Positions 19,637-30,128 of a stretch of DNA of 64,000 bases are shown in pieces. The notes beneath the pieces are model-generated. The model searched no databases and was not told where the DNA came from. It worked only from the letters and a program-made list of their open reading frames with translations. Source of the stretch: Lasiosphaeria ovina (Eukaryota > Ascomycota > Sordariomycetes > Sordariales > Lasiosphaeriaceae); assembly GCA_033439765.1 (NCBI GenBank), contig JAULSN010000001.1:7130001-7194000 (forward strand). Direction: 5' to 3'. The number at the start of each line of letters is the position of its first letter. Within the stretch, counting starts at the first letter, position 1. The position numbers were made by a program, and so were the translations under genes.

Positions 19637-20344
19637 TGTTAAAGTATGGCTAGTTACTGGGGTTGTAGGGTCCTGAAGTGCAGGGCACTGCAGTAGCTGT
19701 GTTGGAGTTGTGAGTGTTGTGGCTGTTGTGTGGTGCTGAGGGCGCTTTACCTAGATTGTTTACTTTGCCCCACAGCACCTTCTCGAAACCCCTATACGTC
19801 TTGGCACACGTAAGACAAGCCCACTAGAAGACTATAGAATACAGAGCTGTCTACGGAGCCTATGGGTCTCTAGAACCTTCTAGAGAGCCCACCTTAGGTC
19901 TATATAGACCTGTCCTTTCCCTTAGATAGATTTCCTTCCAAGCAAGCAAGCAACGTACTCACTACTCTTTATACTATATACCTTATATAATACAACTCCT
20001 CTCCGTCTTCTTCAGCACCCATAGTTAGTCCCGAAGACTCTAACTACAGGGCAGAGTCCCCTACAGCCTACGAGGTAGACTGCTGAGCAGAGTCCTCACA
20101 GTCTGAGTGGCAGGCCTGTAGCAGAGTTCTACAGACCTATAGCAGTCAGTCAGCCTGCTTCCCTCAGTGCCTTGCAGAAGCACTGTTGTATCGGACCGTA
20201 GGGCACAGTTCCCTACAGTCTACCCTGCACTTGATCGACCTACCCTGCACTTAGTTCCTGACTTCGCTACCGCTACGCCTGTCACAATACTGTGCACCCT
20301 GTATAGGTGCTGAGTTCAGGCCTATATAGGAACGCAGTTTAACA
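19637..20344 (+). repeat. 5' LTR of the gag-only element (708 bp)
   Basis: Starts TGTTAAAGTATGGC and ends AACGCAGTTTAACA, with 7-bp terminal inverted repeats. It is 55 bp shorter than the 3' LTR. Confidence 0.92.
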
Positions 20345-20360
20345 GGTTATGAGCCCGGGT
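20345..20360 (+). promoter_or_regulatory. Primer-binding site matching the initiator-tRNA anticodon arm
   Basis: GGTTATGAGCCCGGG abuts the 5' LTR. Its complement, CCCGGGCTCATAACC, contains the CAU anticodon and stem of eukaryotic initiator tRNA-Met. Copia-type elements are known to prime from a cleaved initiator-tRNA half. Confidence 0.65.
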
Positions 20361-21129
20361 CAGTAGCTACTACCCGGGATCTCTCGCCCTTAGCGTTCGA
20401 CGACTAAGTACACCTTTCGGATCGATCCAGGCCAGCCTACAGGCTATAAGTCCTACCCTTCGGCACACTCAGGAGGGCACAGTACCCCTGAACCCCTATT
20501 CTTCAGGCTATCAACAGGTCTTTCTGCGCTTCAGACCCGCCTGAATCAAAGTTATCCACCATGTCGGACTTTGACGATATACGGATGACTCCCCTTAAGG
20601 GCTCCGTAGCAGAGTCTACAGCCCATACAGGCCCTACGCTTCAGGGTCTACAGAGCCAGATTAACGCTCTAACCGGCCAACTTGAGAGACTCTTCATCCT
20701 TTTACAGGGCTCTCAACAACAACCGCCCACGCAGGCACCGCCTACGCAGGCACCACCCACCGAGGCACCACTGCCTCTACAGGACCCTGTTCCTATACCA
20801 GCAACCGCTCCACGCCCTATAGAGGACTTCAGCAGCCTTATGGTACGGGAACTAGCCAAGCAGTCCCTCAACCTAGCTGAAAAGCAACGCCTCTCAGGCC
20901 CTGAGAACTACCAACAGTGGTTCCAGGCCATCTCCATCCAGTTCAGGGCTCTACAGATCCCTGAATTCCTCGAAAACCCTGAATCAGTTAGTACCCGGCT
21001 GTCTGATCCACAGAAGGCAGCCCTGCTGTTGACCCTACGGAACACCTTGAAGGAAGGACCCCTTTCCACTATAGCCTTCGAGACCGACCCTACTACGGCT
21101 TATAAGCGCCTAAAGCTACAGTACGCACC

Positions 21130-21373
21130 TGTGAAGGCAGGCACATACAAGAGGCGAGGCTGCAAGTAAATAGTGACTAGATTCGTAGATAACTAAGCTA
21201 AAGAAAGGAAAAGGAAAAGAAGAAGCCTGCGTGCCCTGCAGGCTGGCAGTTTTGTGGTGGTGTGCGGGGTCGTGGCCCTAGTCCCGATTGGGAGGAGTGG
21301 GGCCTCGACATTAGGGCTTGCAGCTAGGACATGGTTGCGGCACCACGGACCTTAGTTCGGCCGTGCCGTGACA
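21130..21373 (-). repeat. LTR of the chromodomain element (3' LTR in its own sense)
   Basis: 244 bp, TGTGAAGG...GTGACA on the plus strand. Compared with the partner it shows five differences, all C/T or G/A at CpA/TpG sites. Confidence 0.93.
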
Positions 21374-21390
21374 TTACCCCCCCCTCCCGC
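21374..21390 (-). promoter_or_regulatory. Polypurine tract of the chromodomain element
   Basis: On the minus strand GGGAGGGGGGGGTAA directly precedes the 3' LTR, the usual place for plus-strand priming. This confirms the element's orientation. Confidence 0.7.
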
Positions 21391-21481
21391 GCGTAGGGTC
21401 CTTTATTCATGAAGAATAAAAAATGTTGGATCGCGTAGGGCTCGAACTTGTGATTACTTCTTCCTCATTGATCTTCGTAGC

Positions 21482-24400
21482 TTGCGCTCGCCCGTATTGA
21501 CGGGTCTATCATCGTCATCGTGGTCGTCGGCTGTCTTATCGGCTGCATATATGGTTGTCTATTGCTGTAGGCGCTTTGGCGGCCCTACTAGGTCGGGGTA
21601 TTGTTCGTGGAACTCGTGTAGCTTCGCGGGGGCGTTCTTGAAGTTCCTAGCTAGGTACCACGTCGGATCTGGGTCCCAGCCTCTCCATTATACTTGGTAC
21701 TCGAGGCGGCCGTGTATTGTTCTTGAGGTTAATATACGGTCGACTTCCCATTCTTCCTCCTTATTAACCATCTCTAAGGGATTCTCTACTTCTTATCCTA
21801 GTAGTAGGTTATTGGCATAACGCTTGAGCCTATCTATATGGAACACATCTGTTGCCTTCCAGCTAATAGGAACCTCCAATCTATAGGAGTGTCCAACTAT
21901 CTCGACGATCCGATAGTACTATCGTGTAAGGGGGAAATCTAGCTTATCGCTAGGTCTGTCCGTAGACCAATTCTTCTTAATAATAAACACTCTATCGCTA
22001 GTGCCGAAGTCCGGTTCCCGGCGATATTTATTAGCTTGGTTGACCTATACTTATTGTGCCTTTTGGATCATCTCCCTAGCGTGGTCGACGTACTTCTATA
22101 TCGTTCTTAGAGTATCCTGGGCGTCTTCCCTATTTAGCTTCTCCCTAGTTGGTAAGCCCGCTAGCTTGGTACGTTTGGTCCAATCGTACTAGGTGGGTAT
22201 TTCGAATCCGAATAGCACCTCGTGAGGTTCTATTCCCGTGCTAGCGTGCGGTAGGCTGTTTTGGGCGAAGTCCATGGCGGGGATCGCTCTTGACTAGTTA
22301 TCTTAGTAGTGGTTCACGAACGGTCGAAGTCGTTATTCAAGGTATTGGTTTATAATCTCGACTTGGCCCGTAGTTTAGGAATACCCTAAGGAAGATAACT
22401 TCCACTTAATTCCTAGGATCTTAGATACTTCGTCTATAAAATCTACGATAAATTAGGGTCCCCTATCGCTAATTATTTCGTCGGGGAGTCTAAGGATTCT
22501 AAAGGGTCCTTCGTAGTATATTAGGGCAGCATCCTTGGCCGTAGCGGAGTCCCTATAAGGGATTATCCAGGCGGCCTTACTTAGCTTATTAATTACTACT
22601 AAGGCGTTATTCTTAGTATACTTATCCTCGGGCATCTTATAGAAGTCTACTACTAGGGATTTCCATCTACGAAGGGGTACTAGGAGGGGCTTAAGGAGGC
22701 CCGGGGTCTTACTACGGGGCTTCTTACTAGATTGGTATAGGCAGTTCTCGACGAATCGGTCGACTAATCCTATTAGCCGGGGCCACTAATAAAGTTTCGA
22801 GACTATTCGGCGGGTCTTGTTTCTCCCGGGGTATACGGAGGGCATCCTTGAATATACTTCGTAGATGACCTTAGTTCTTAGATTCAGTTCCCCTCCGGAG
22901 GGTACGACTAGTCTTCCTTTGTATAATAAGATACGGTCTTCCAATATAGAGAAACCGTCAACACCCTATCTCGCCTTTGTACGGTAGATATCGAGTTCGG
23001 GGTCGTTCTTATTATACCGTAGTAGAGTATCGATTATCTTATAACCTAATAAAGAAGGGGGCTCGACGTCTTCGTCGATAATGGATATAGCTATAGGGGC
23101 TTGTAAAGTTAATATCGTAGTTACTACCCCTATAAGCTTGAATATCTGTATAGTCCTTTATAGCTCTTGCTTCTCCTTCTAGGTCTTGATATCTTCCGAC
23201 TTTCGAGATAGTACGTCTACGGCTATATTCTCGGTTCCTAGTCGATAGATAATCTAGAAATAGTATTAGGATATAAGATCGGCCTATCCGGCTTACCTTA
23301 AGTTCAGGAGTCTCTTCGTACCGAAGTATTCTAGAGCCCTATAGTCCGTAATAATAGTAAAGGGCTAATCTCGGAGTCCTATTAGCTCGGCTCTCTAAAC
23401 TATTAACCCTCTAACGACTACTATTAACTCTTTATCGTAAATTAGGTAGTTTAACTCGGCTCCGTATATAGTTTCTGAATAGAATATAGTAGGATGCTAT
23501 TCCTCATCGTCCGTCTATAGTTAGGATAGTACTCCTACGTAGATACCTCCTAACGCGTCGGTTTCCATCCGGGTCGGTAGCTCGTAAGAGAAGTACCGAA
23601 GTATCGGGGCGGATATGAGTTTATCCTTTAGCTCTTCAAAGGCTGCTTAATAGTCTTCGGACTATTTAAATACCTGGCCTTTCCTTATTAAGCTAGTTAG
23701 GGGTTTGGCGATACGGCTATAATTCTATACGAAGCGCCGGTAGAAGTTATAATATCCTAGGAATGACTATACTCCTTTAAGGTTATGGGGAACGCTCTAG
23801 TCCCTAATAGTAGCTACTTTCTCGGGGTCTACTACTATCCTAGTTATAGAGATGATAAATCCTAGGTACTTGGTTTTAGTAATGTGGAACTCGTACTTCT
23901 TTAAGTCGGCTTAGAGTCCTGCTTATCTTAGGCGATATAGGACTTTAGCTATATAGGCCTCGTGCTCTTCGGGGTTCTTAGAGAAGATAAGGATATTATC
24001 GATATAGGCGCTATAGAAGTCGTCTAGGTATCCTAATAAGATCTCGTTAATATATCGCTAGAAAGTTACTAGGCCGTTAGTTAGGCCGAATAGTAAGACC
24101 CGGTATTTATAGGCCCTATATCTCGTCCGGAAGGTTATAAGGTCCTCGTCCTCTAGGCGTATCCGGATCTTATAGAAGGCTTGCCTAATATCGATCTTAG
24201 TAAAGATTTTAGCTTTCCCGATACGAGCTATAGTCTCGTTAATAAGTGGTAGGGGATATCGATCCTTTCTCGTTATCGCGTTAAGTCTCTGGTAGTCTAC
24301 GTAGAAGCGTATTCCGCCTCCTGGCTTTGGAGCGAGTAGTATTGGCGCTGCCCAGGCTGCTAAACTGCTAGTAATGAATCCCTTTACTAGGTTCTCTATA

Positions 24401-27400
24401 ATATATTATTTGGCGATCTCCAATTCCTCTAGGGATATCTTATAGAGTGGACTATACCCTAAGTCTTTAGGGGCTTTGCCTTTAGAGAGGGTGATCTGAT
24501 GGTCGTACGTCCCCCGGTGCTCGGCCAACTTGTCGGAGGTAGCTTTATTAAATACGTCGAGGTAGTTATAGTAGACCGGTGGGACGAGTTTTAGGGCTTA
24601 CTCCCTAAGGTTCTATTCATCTTAAGCTAAGGGGTCTAGTAATCCCGGATCGCCGAGGGGTATCCGCTTAACCTCGATAATTTACTAAATCTCCTAGAGG
24701 CTAGTATATATAGTAGGGGTCTTTTTTATATAGATCGTAAAGGTTACCTCGTTCACTACGGCGATATTGGGAGGGCGCTCCTTATACTAGCTAATATAGT
24801 CTCGCTATATCCTATACCTCCCGAACTTATCTTCTAGAGGGTAGTCTAGTTTTCGGTCCCTAGCTAGGTTCCTTCTTAAGGTAGCTAGGTCGGGGGCCTC
24901 TAGGTTCTTTAGTAGTGATTCCTGCTGGAGGTCCCGTTCCATTACCTCTAGACCTTCGTCCTATAAGACCTTCTTTCTCTTCTTACTTAACTTCTAAAGG
25001 ATAGTTACCAGTCCTTAGGGCGATCTAGGTCTCGGGGTTATTAAAGGGAGCATTTCTCGTTCCGCTTTCTAGTTCTCGAGTTCTTGGAGCCTCTTCTTAA
25101 TTACTTCTCTATCCCTTTATCTCTTAATCTCCTTTTCTAGTAGTACATTCCGGCGGTCTATATCAGCTTAATGAGATAGGTCGGGTGGAGAGTCGGTTAT
25201 ATGGTCTATCGATATAGTAGTCTATATAGGGGGGTCTAAGGGGAGGTCTTCGGGGAACTCGAGGACTTTGGTCTTGGATCTGGTCTTAATATTATATTTT
25301 TCCAGAAACTTATCTCCGATAATAAGGTCGTGGTTATTACCGGTAACGATTATCGCCTCGTATCGGAAAGTCCGGCCTTAGATCTTAATATCTCCGTAGA
25401 GGATACTATTAATCTTCTACTTTCCACTCCCGTCGTACCCTCCTATCTAGGCGGGGTTAGCGGCGTACTTAACTCGGTCGAGGTGGAGAAATTTCCTTAA
25501 TCGTTTAATAAAGGGGATACCGATAAAGATATACCCGGTTACTCCCGTATCCATAAGTATATTAGTAGTAGATAAAGATATTCTATTATTTACTATAGTA
25601 TAATCCGTAAGGAACTTAGGTCCCCCTAATAAGGGTTTCCAATTAATGAATTTGCCTAAATCGTAATATATTAAGGATACTTTCCCTAGGAGGGAGTTCA
25701 TATTCCCTAGGGTCTCTAGTTTTCCGAATCGCTAGAAGTATCGGAGCTGGTAGGACCGGAATCCGTATCGGCCGGCTTCTCCTTCTTATTCTTACTCTTA
25801 CTGACGGAGGCTACCGAGGGCTTCTTTTTATCCTAAGCTACCTTATCTACGGCGGCTTTCTCGGGGTACTCTAACTTAGTATATCCGAGGTTACGGTAAT
25901 AGAAGTAACGACCCTCCTTAATAAATTGGGCGATTTCTTCCTTACTAAGTCGGCTTCTTAACGGTCCGGATCCTTTAGCCGTAGGCTACGTAGTAGGGGT
26001 ACGCCTTACGTTACCGTTACTATTCTTGGCCCCGGAAGGGGTATCCTTCCGACGCTCCTATCCTTATTTAAGACTTAGGGATATAGCTAAGGCCAAGCGA
26101 GCATACTTCTCGAAATTAATACTAGGGTCTTCGTAAAAGACTACGAGGTTAGTCTAGAGTATAGTGGTTAACTTACGCTTAAACTCGCGCTTCTACTTAG
26201 ACTTGGGCTTCCGGCACTACCTAGCTAGGCGAACGAACTCGTTCTTGAACTTAGGAAAGTCATCTCCAGGTCGAAAGACCAGTTTTTCGTACTTAGATAG
26301 GGCTTCGTCTTCCTCAAATTAGTCGTAGTACTTATTCCACAGGTGACTTAGCAATTCCTCTAAAGTAGTAATCTAGTTAGGGGTGCCCGTTCTTATATAA
26401 GGAAGGAGGTTCAGGGCTACGTCTCTACCCAGTCGTCCCTAGATATAAAAGACTTTAGTCCTATCGGTAACGAAGTAGTCTTCATTTCCTTCTAACTTAT
26501 TCTCTATTAGTTAGTACTATATATTAAAGGTCACCTAATCCTTAGACTTGTCTACCGAGAAGACCGGGGGGTCGGTCATTTTGGTATTATGATCTATCTT
26601 GGATCTGGCTAAGACCTCCGTTACGTTAGTAAGGGGGGTAACTCTACGGCTAGTAGATCTCTATCTTAGGGGAGTAGGAGGACCTTCCGTAATACGTAGG
26701 TTCGGGAATATATTAATAAGATAGGTCGCGATTACGGCGTTAAGGCTCGTAATTTACTTACTTAGTTTCTTCTTATCTCCTTAGAGACTTACTACTTACT
26801 CCTGGATATCTTCTTTCTTATTCATAGTACTAAAGAGTTCATCCTTAAGACGCTTAGCCTAATCGTTAATTAAGGCTGAAAAAAGAGTTATCTTATCGTA
26901 TATTTATACGATAGTACGGTCGAGGTCGATAGCGACCGAATAGAGGTCTATTGCCTACTACTTATAGGCGATCATTATATTATAGCGTAACTTGAACTCG
27001 ATGAACATACTCTCTGGGTACTTATGGACTAGCTTAGTAAAGTTATTATGGTCCATCTAGCCTTCGAAAGGGATCTAACCCTCGTTAGCTTCTACAAGAA
27101 CCTAGAAGGGAATAACTAGGGCCGTTTTTCCGCTCTAGGGGTTGACGTTTACCAAGGTCTATAGTCGGGCTACTAGGTCTTTAACTAGGTCTTCTATTAT
27201 ATTGGTAAAACGAATATCGGGAAGAAGACCCTTCATTCCTTAGATCCATTCCGATAGGTTCTCTGGTTCAGGCGTTCCTGAACGACTACCCTAGGGACTT
27301 CCTTAGGCAGTTGCTATAGCGCAATCGATACTAATACCGACTACCGTCGATCTTCGACGTAGCGAGGTATCAGGTCGACGCTTGTCGCTATCAATGAAGC

Positions 27401-27600
27401 TCTCTACGGCTTCTAGGTCAAACCTAACCTCCTGCTAAGCACGCTCGCGCTCAGGCTTCGACATCGAAGTGCTCTGGGGCATGATGTCGGTAGTACGTGG
27501 CGATCGCGCCGCGTACTAGTTCTGGGGGGGTTCTGGGTTCCTGACGATTCTTCTCGCGTAGTCGCACGCGGTCGTCAATCAAGGGTGGGATATTATTTGG
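21482..27600 (-). pseudogene. Decayed gag-pol of the chromodomain element
   Basis: Reading the minus strand through stops: a zinc knuckle at about 25868-25915 reads RYFYYRNLGYTKLEYPEK, with each Cys and the His turned to Tyr. The protease motif LMDTGVTGYIFI is at about 25530-25560. Reverse transcriptase FGLTNG and YIDNILIF (catalytic YIDD changed to YIDN) lie at about 23990-24110. Integrase lies at about 22350-22760 with VVDF, ISDRGP and EIINQ keeping the D,D,E positions, broken by TAA. A chromodomain (EEEWEVDRIL, then GRLEYQV-stop-WRGWDPDP) is at about 21640-21760. The stops come mainly from CAA/CAG. It is non-functional. Confidence 0.88.
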
Positions 27601-27634
27601 GCCTTCCCAGGCAAAGGAAAAGAGCTTAGTTAAA

Positions 27635-27878
27635 TGTGAAGGCAGGCACATACAAGAGGCGAGGCTGCAAGTAAATAGTAACTAGATTCGTAGATAACTA
27701 AGCTAAAGAAAGGAAAAGGAAAAGAAGAAGCCTGCGTGCCCTGCAGGCTGGCAGTTTTATGGTAGTGTGCGGGGTCGTGGCCCTAGTCCCGATTGGGAGG
27801 AGTGGGGCCTCGACATCAGGGCTTGCAGCTAGGACATGGTTGCGGCACCACGGACCTCAGTTCGGCCGTGCCGTGACA
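27635..27878 (-). repeat. LTR of the chromodomain element (5' LTR in its own sense)
   Basis: 244 bp, identical in length to 21130-21373. At the five differing sites this copy carries three G-to-A changes and the other copy two C-to-T changes. Confidence 0.93.
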
Positions 27879-28674
27879 GCACCCACACAGTCAGTGCTTC
27901 CAAACGACCTCTATAGTGAGTTCTACTCACTACAGTTCGACGGCAGCATTACTATAGTAGATTTCAACGCCAAATTCAATACTATAGTTAGCCGCCTAGC
28001 AGGCCTGGGAGTCAAGATCGCTGAAATCAACCAAATCAACCACTATTTCCACGTCCTTGAAGGTCATTTTCCGCAGTGGGCTGAGCGCTGTAAAGGACTG
28101 CTACGGCAGGAACAGTGGCTCTTCAATACAGAGGGCAAGATCATACGTTTGAGCCTCCTATATTTTCAGGAAGATCTACTTGCAGAAGCCCGGAATTCCG
28201 CGTCTTCTACCAGCCAGCAGTATCTTACCTTACAAGCCCGCTATAGGTAGGGCTCTCAGGGGAGGAAAAAGGACTCCAAGAACCGTAAAGAGCAAAAGAA
28301 CGGTAAAAAGGAGGACTTCAAAAGTCAGGGCAGCAAAAAGGCAAAGGACCCCAAAAAACCAAATATAGAGTCCTTCAGTACTGAGGACCCCCCTAAAGAC
28401 CTTTCTTCTAGGTCCTTAACCCCTGAACCAGTGGATAAACCGCCAGATTCGCCTACTAACGAAGCCTTTGCTATAGGCTACAACCTTGAGTCTAGGACCC
28501 TATTCAGCACCTCCCTAGACGACTCAGAGCCTGAGGAAGCCCCTGAACCTACCCCTGAATTCAACTACCACACCCACCACAATAGTGAGTGGCTCTTTAA
28601 TGAAAAGTGCCTAAAAGGCTGTATTGTGACAGAGTCTGAGACTCTGTATATGGAAGAATGAAGGCGTAAGTAAA

Positions 28675-29437
28675 TGTTAAAGTATGGCTAGTTACTAGGG
28701 TTGTAGGGTCCTGAAGTGTAGGGCACTGCAGTAGCTGTGTTGGAGTTGTGAGTGTTGTGGCTGTTGTGTGGTGCTGAGGGCGCTATACCTAGATTGTTTA
28801 CTTTGCCCCACAGCACCTTCTCGAAACCCCTATACGTCTTGGCATACGTAAGACAAGCCCACTAGAAGACTGTAGAATACAGAGCTGTCTACGGAGCCTA
28901 TAGGTCTCTAGAACCTTCTAGAGAGCCCACCTTAGGTCTATATAGACCTGTCCTTTCCCTTAGATAGATTCCCTTCTCAAGCAAGCAAGCCTCTTGTTGT
29001 GAGTATAAAAGAAAGCAACAAGCAAGCACTGCACTCACCACTCTTTGTACTATACTTCTTCTATAATACAACTCCTCTCCGTCTTCTTTAGCACCCACAG
29101 TTGGTCCCGAAGACCCTGACTGTAGGGCAGAGTCCCCTACAGCCTACGAGGTAGACTGCTGAGCAGAGTCCTCACAGTCTGAGTGGCAGGCCTGTAGCAG
29201 AGTTCTACAGACCTGTAGCAGTCAGTCAGCCTGCTTCCCTCAGTGCCTTGCAGAAGCACTGTTATATCGGACCGTAGGGCACAGTTCCCTACAGTCTACC
29301 CTGCACTTGATCGACCTACCCTGCACTTAGTTCCTGACTTCGCTACCGCTACGCCACCGCTTCCGCTACGCCTGTCACAATACTGTGCACCCTGTATAGG
29401 TGCTGAGTTCAGGCCTATATAGGAACGCAGTTTAACA
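28675..29437 (+). repeat. 3' LTR of the gag-only element (763 bp)
   Basis: It matches 19637-20344 but carries two extra segments: about 38 bp near 28990-29035 and 17 bp near 29357 (a small duplication of the CGCTACGC motif). It is followed by the AAACT target duplication. A purine-rich GGAAGAATGAAGG lies just upstream as a possible polypurine tract. Confidence 0.92.
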
Positions 29438-29584
29438 AAACTTGTTGTACTCAATAGTGGTAAACTCTTGATCGTCCTTGAATTCGGCCTCCTCGATAAT
29501 CTCTACCGTCTTCAAGTTTGTTCTGATGGCGTTCCTGTTTTTTCGGTCTTGTTTCTCGGCGGAATCGGCGGAATTAAAACACAT

Positions 29585-30128
29585 GGTGGCGTGGGAAATG
29601 AATCAGCTTGGAACTTTGGTATGAATGCGCCTGACAGCTGAAGGCTTGGCTTCGTCGTCAGCTCGAGATGTGACAAATGAGTGGGAGTGTGATTCGGTGC
29701 ATTGACGTTCGAATTCGATAGCACTGGTTGATGTGACGGGCTCAGGGGGGTATCGATGAAACATAATATTGGGATACTTTGGACGGGAATAATTACCAGA
29801 GAATTTGTCTAGCGCACCTAGTATTGGGCTGCAACAGGGGCGTGATCTACCACTAGGAAACAGGTAATAGACCAACTAGCAGGCGTTCACGCCCAATCAG
29901 CCGCATCAGGCCAGCACACAAGACTAATAGGAATCCATCATGCACTATGGCAGAGCCACATGCATCACCAACACACCCGTGAGACGCGAGCTGTCATGTC
30001 CACGCGGCGCCAATGAAGGCAAAGTGAGGCGAGATGAGCCACCAAACTCACCAGCTGCATTTGCTTCTCCTCGCTCATGGCTTCCTACCCAAAGTAGGTA
30101 GGTAGGTACTGGACAGTCACTTTCGCAG
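29585..30128. promoter_or_regulatory. Divergent upstream region, protease gene and membrane-protein gene
   Basis: This holds the original promoter of the split protease gene (start at 29584, leftward) and the 5' part of the 30.1-kb gene (rightward). A possible small first exon for the latter, ATGGCTTCC near 30078, could not be joined in frame. GTAGGTAGGTAGGTA lies at about 30095-30109. No other gene seen. Confidence 0.45.

Larger units (their letters stand above)
21130..27878 (-). mobile_element. Ty3/gypsy chromodomain retrotransposon, antisense, RIP-inactivated
   Basis: Two 244-bp LTRs (21130-21373 and 27635-27878) are flanked by GCACC (21125-21129 and 27879-27883). Domain order on the minus strand, gag, protease, reverse transcriptase, RNase H, integrase, chromodomain, is that of a fungal chromodomain Ty3/gypsy element. 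The core from about 21.8 to 27.3 kb is A+T-rich, nearly devoid of CpA and TpG but rich in CpG and TpA, and full of stops. It inserted into the gag of the outer element, so it is the younger of the two insertions. It cannot encode working proteins. Confidence 0.92.
20561..28661 (+). pseudogene. Gag-like gene of the gag-only element, split by a nested insertion
   Basis: Codons 20561-21129 and 27884-28661 join in frame once the nested element and one GCACC are removed, giving 449 codons including the stop. The N-terminus has a coiled segment and a Pro/Thr/Gln-rich linker. The centre (YQQWFQAISIQFRAL and onward) resembles copia-type Gag capsid. The tail is Lys-rich, with no CCHC knuckle, then acidic. 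One internal TAG lies at about 28249, where Gln is expected. The last residues, SEWLFNEKC, vaguely recall the start of copia protease, which would make this a deletion derivative. It would form a particle coat if expressed. Confidence 0.8.
19637..29437 (+). mobile_element. Gag-only LTR retrotransposon, 9,801 bp including a nested element
   Basis: Two LTRs (19637-20344 and 28675-29437), each TGTTAAA...TTTAACA, are flanked by a perfect AAACT duplication (19632-19636 and 29438-29442). After removing the nested element the internal region is only about 1.58 kb. It holds a primer-binding site and a single gag-like frame, and runs directly into the 3' LTR. No integrase, reverse transcriptase or RNase H sequence is present. 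It must have been mobilised by proteins supplied in trans. The primer site suggests Ty1/copia affinity. It lies opposite in direction to the protease gene it interrupts. Confidence 0.88.
17791..29584 (-). pseudogene. Trypsin-like protease-fold gene split by a 9.8-kb retrotransposon
   Basis: The start is ATG 29584 in the context GCCACCATG. Coding runs to 29438 and resumes at 19636 in the same frame once the element and one AAACT are removed (reading TTIEYN then KFREFK across the join). It continues to 18737; intron 18645-18736 (GTTAGT...CAG) joins to 18644. The protein has a trypsin-like core: ITANH carries the candidate catalytic His, GDSGSWIVD the candidate nucleophile Ser. A Lys/Arg-rich helical tail (residues after about 400) follows. 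A further intron at about 18004-18119 and C-terminal exon sequence in 17791-18003 are likely but unresolved. Such protease folds occur in fungal proteins tied to non-self response, but a role here is inference. No stops are seen in the exons, so the insertion is the main lesion. Confidence 0.75.

Noticed and set aside
21425..21460. GGGCTCGAACTTGTGATTAC, like a tRNA T-arm
   Set aside because: No paired acceptor or anticodon stem was found around it, and it lies in decayed retroelement sequence. No tRNA elsewhere met the criteria either.
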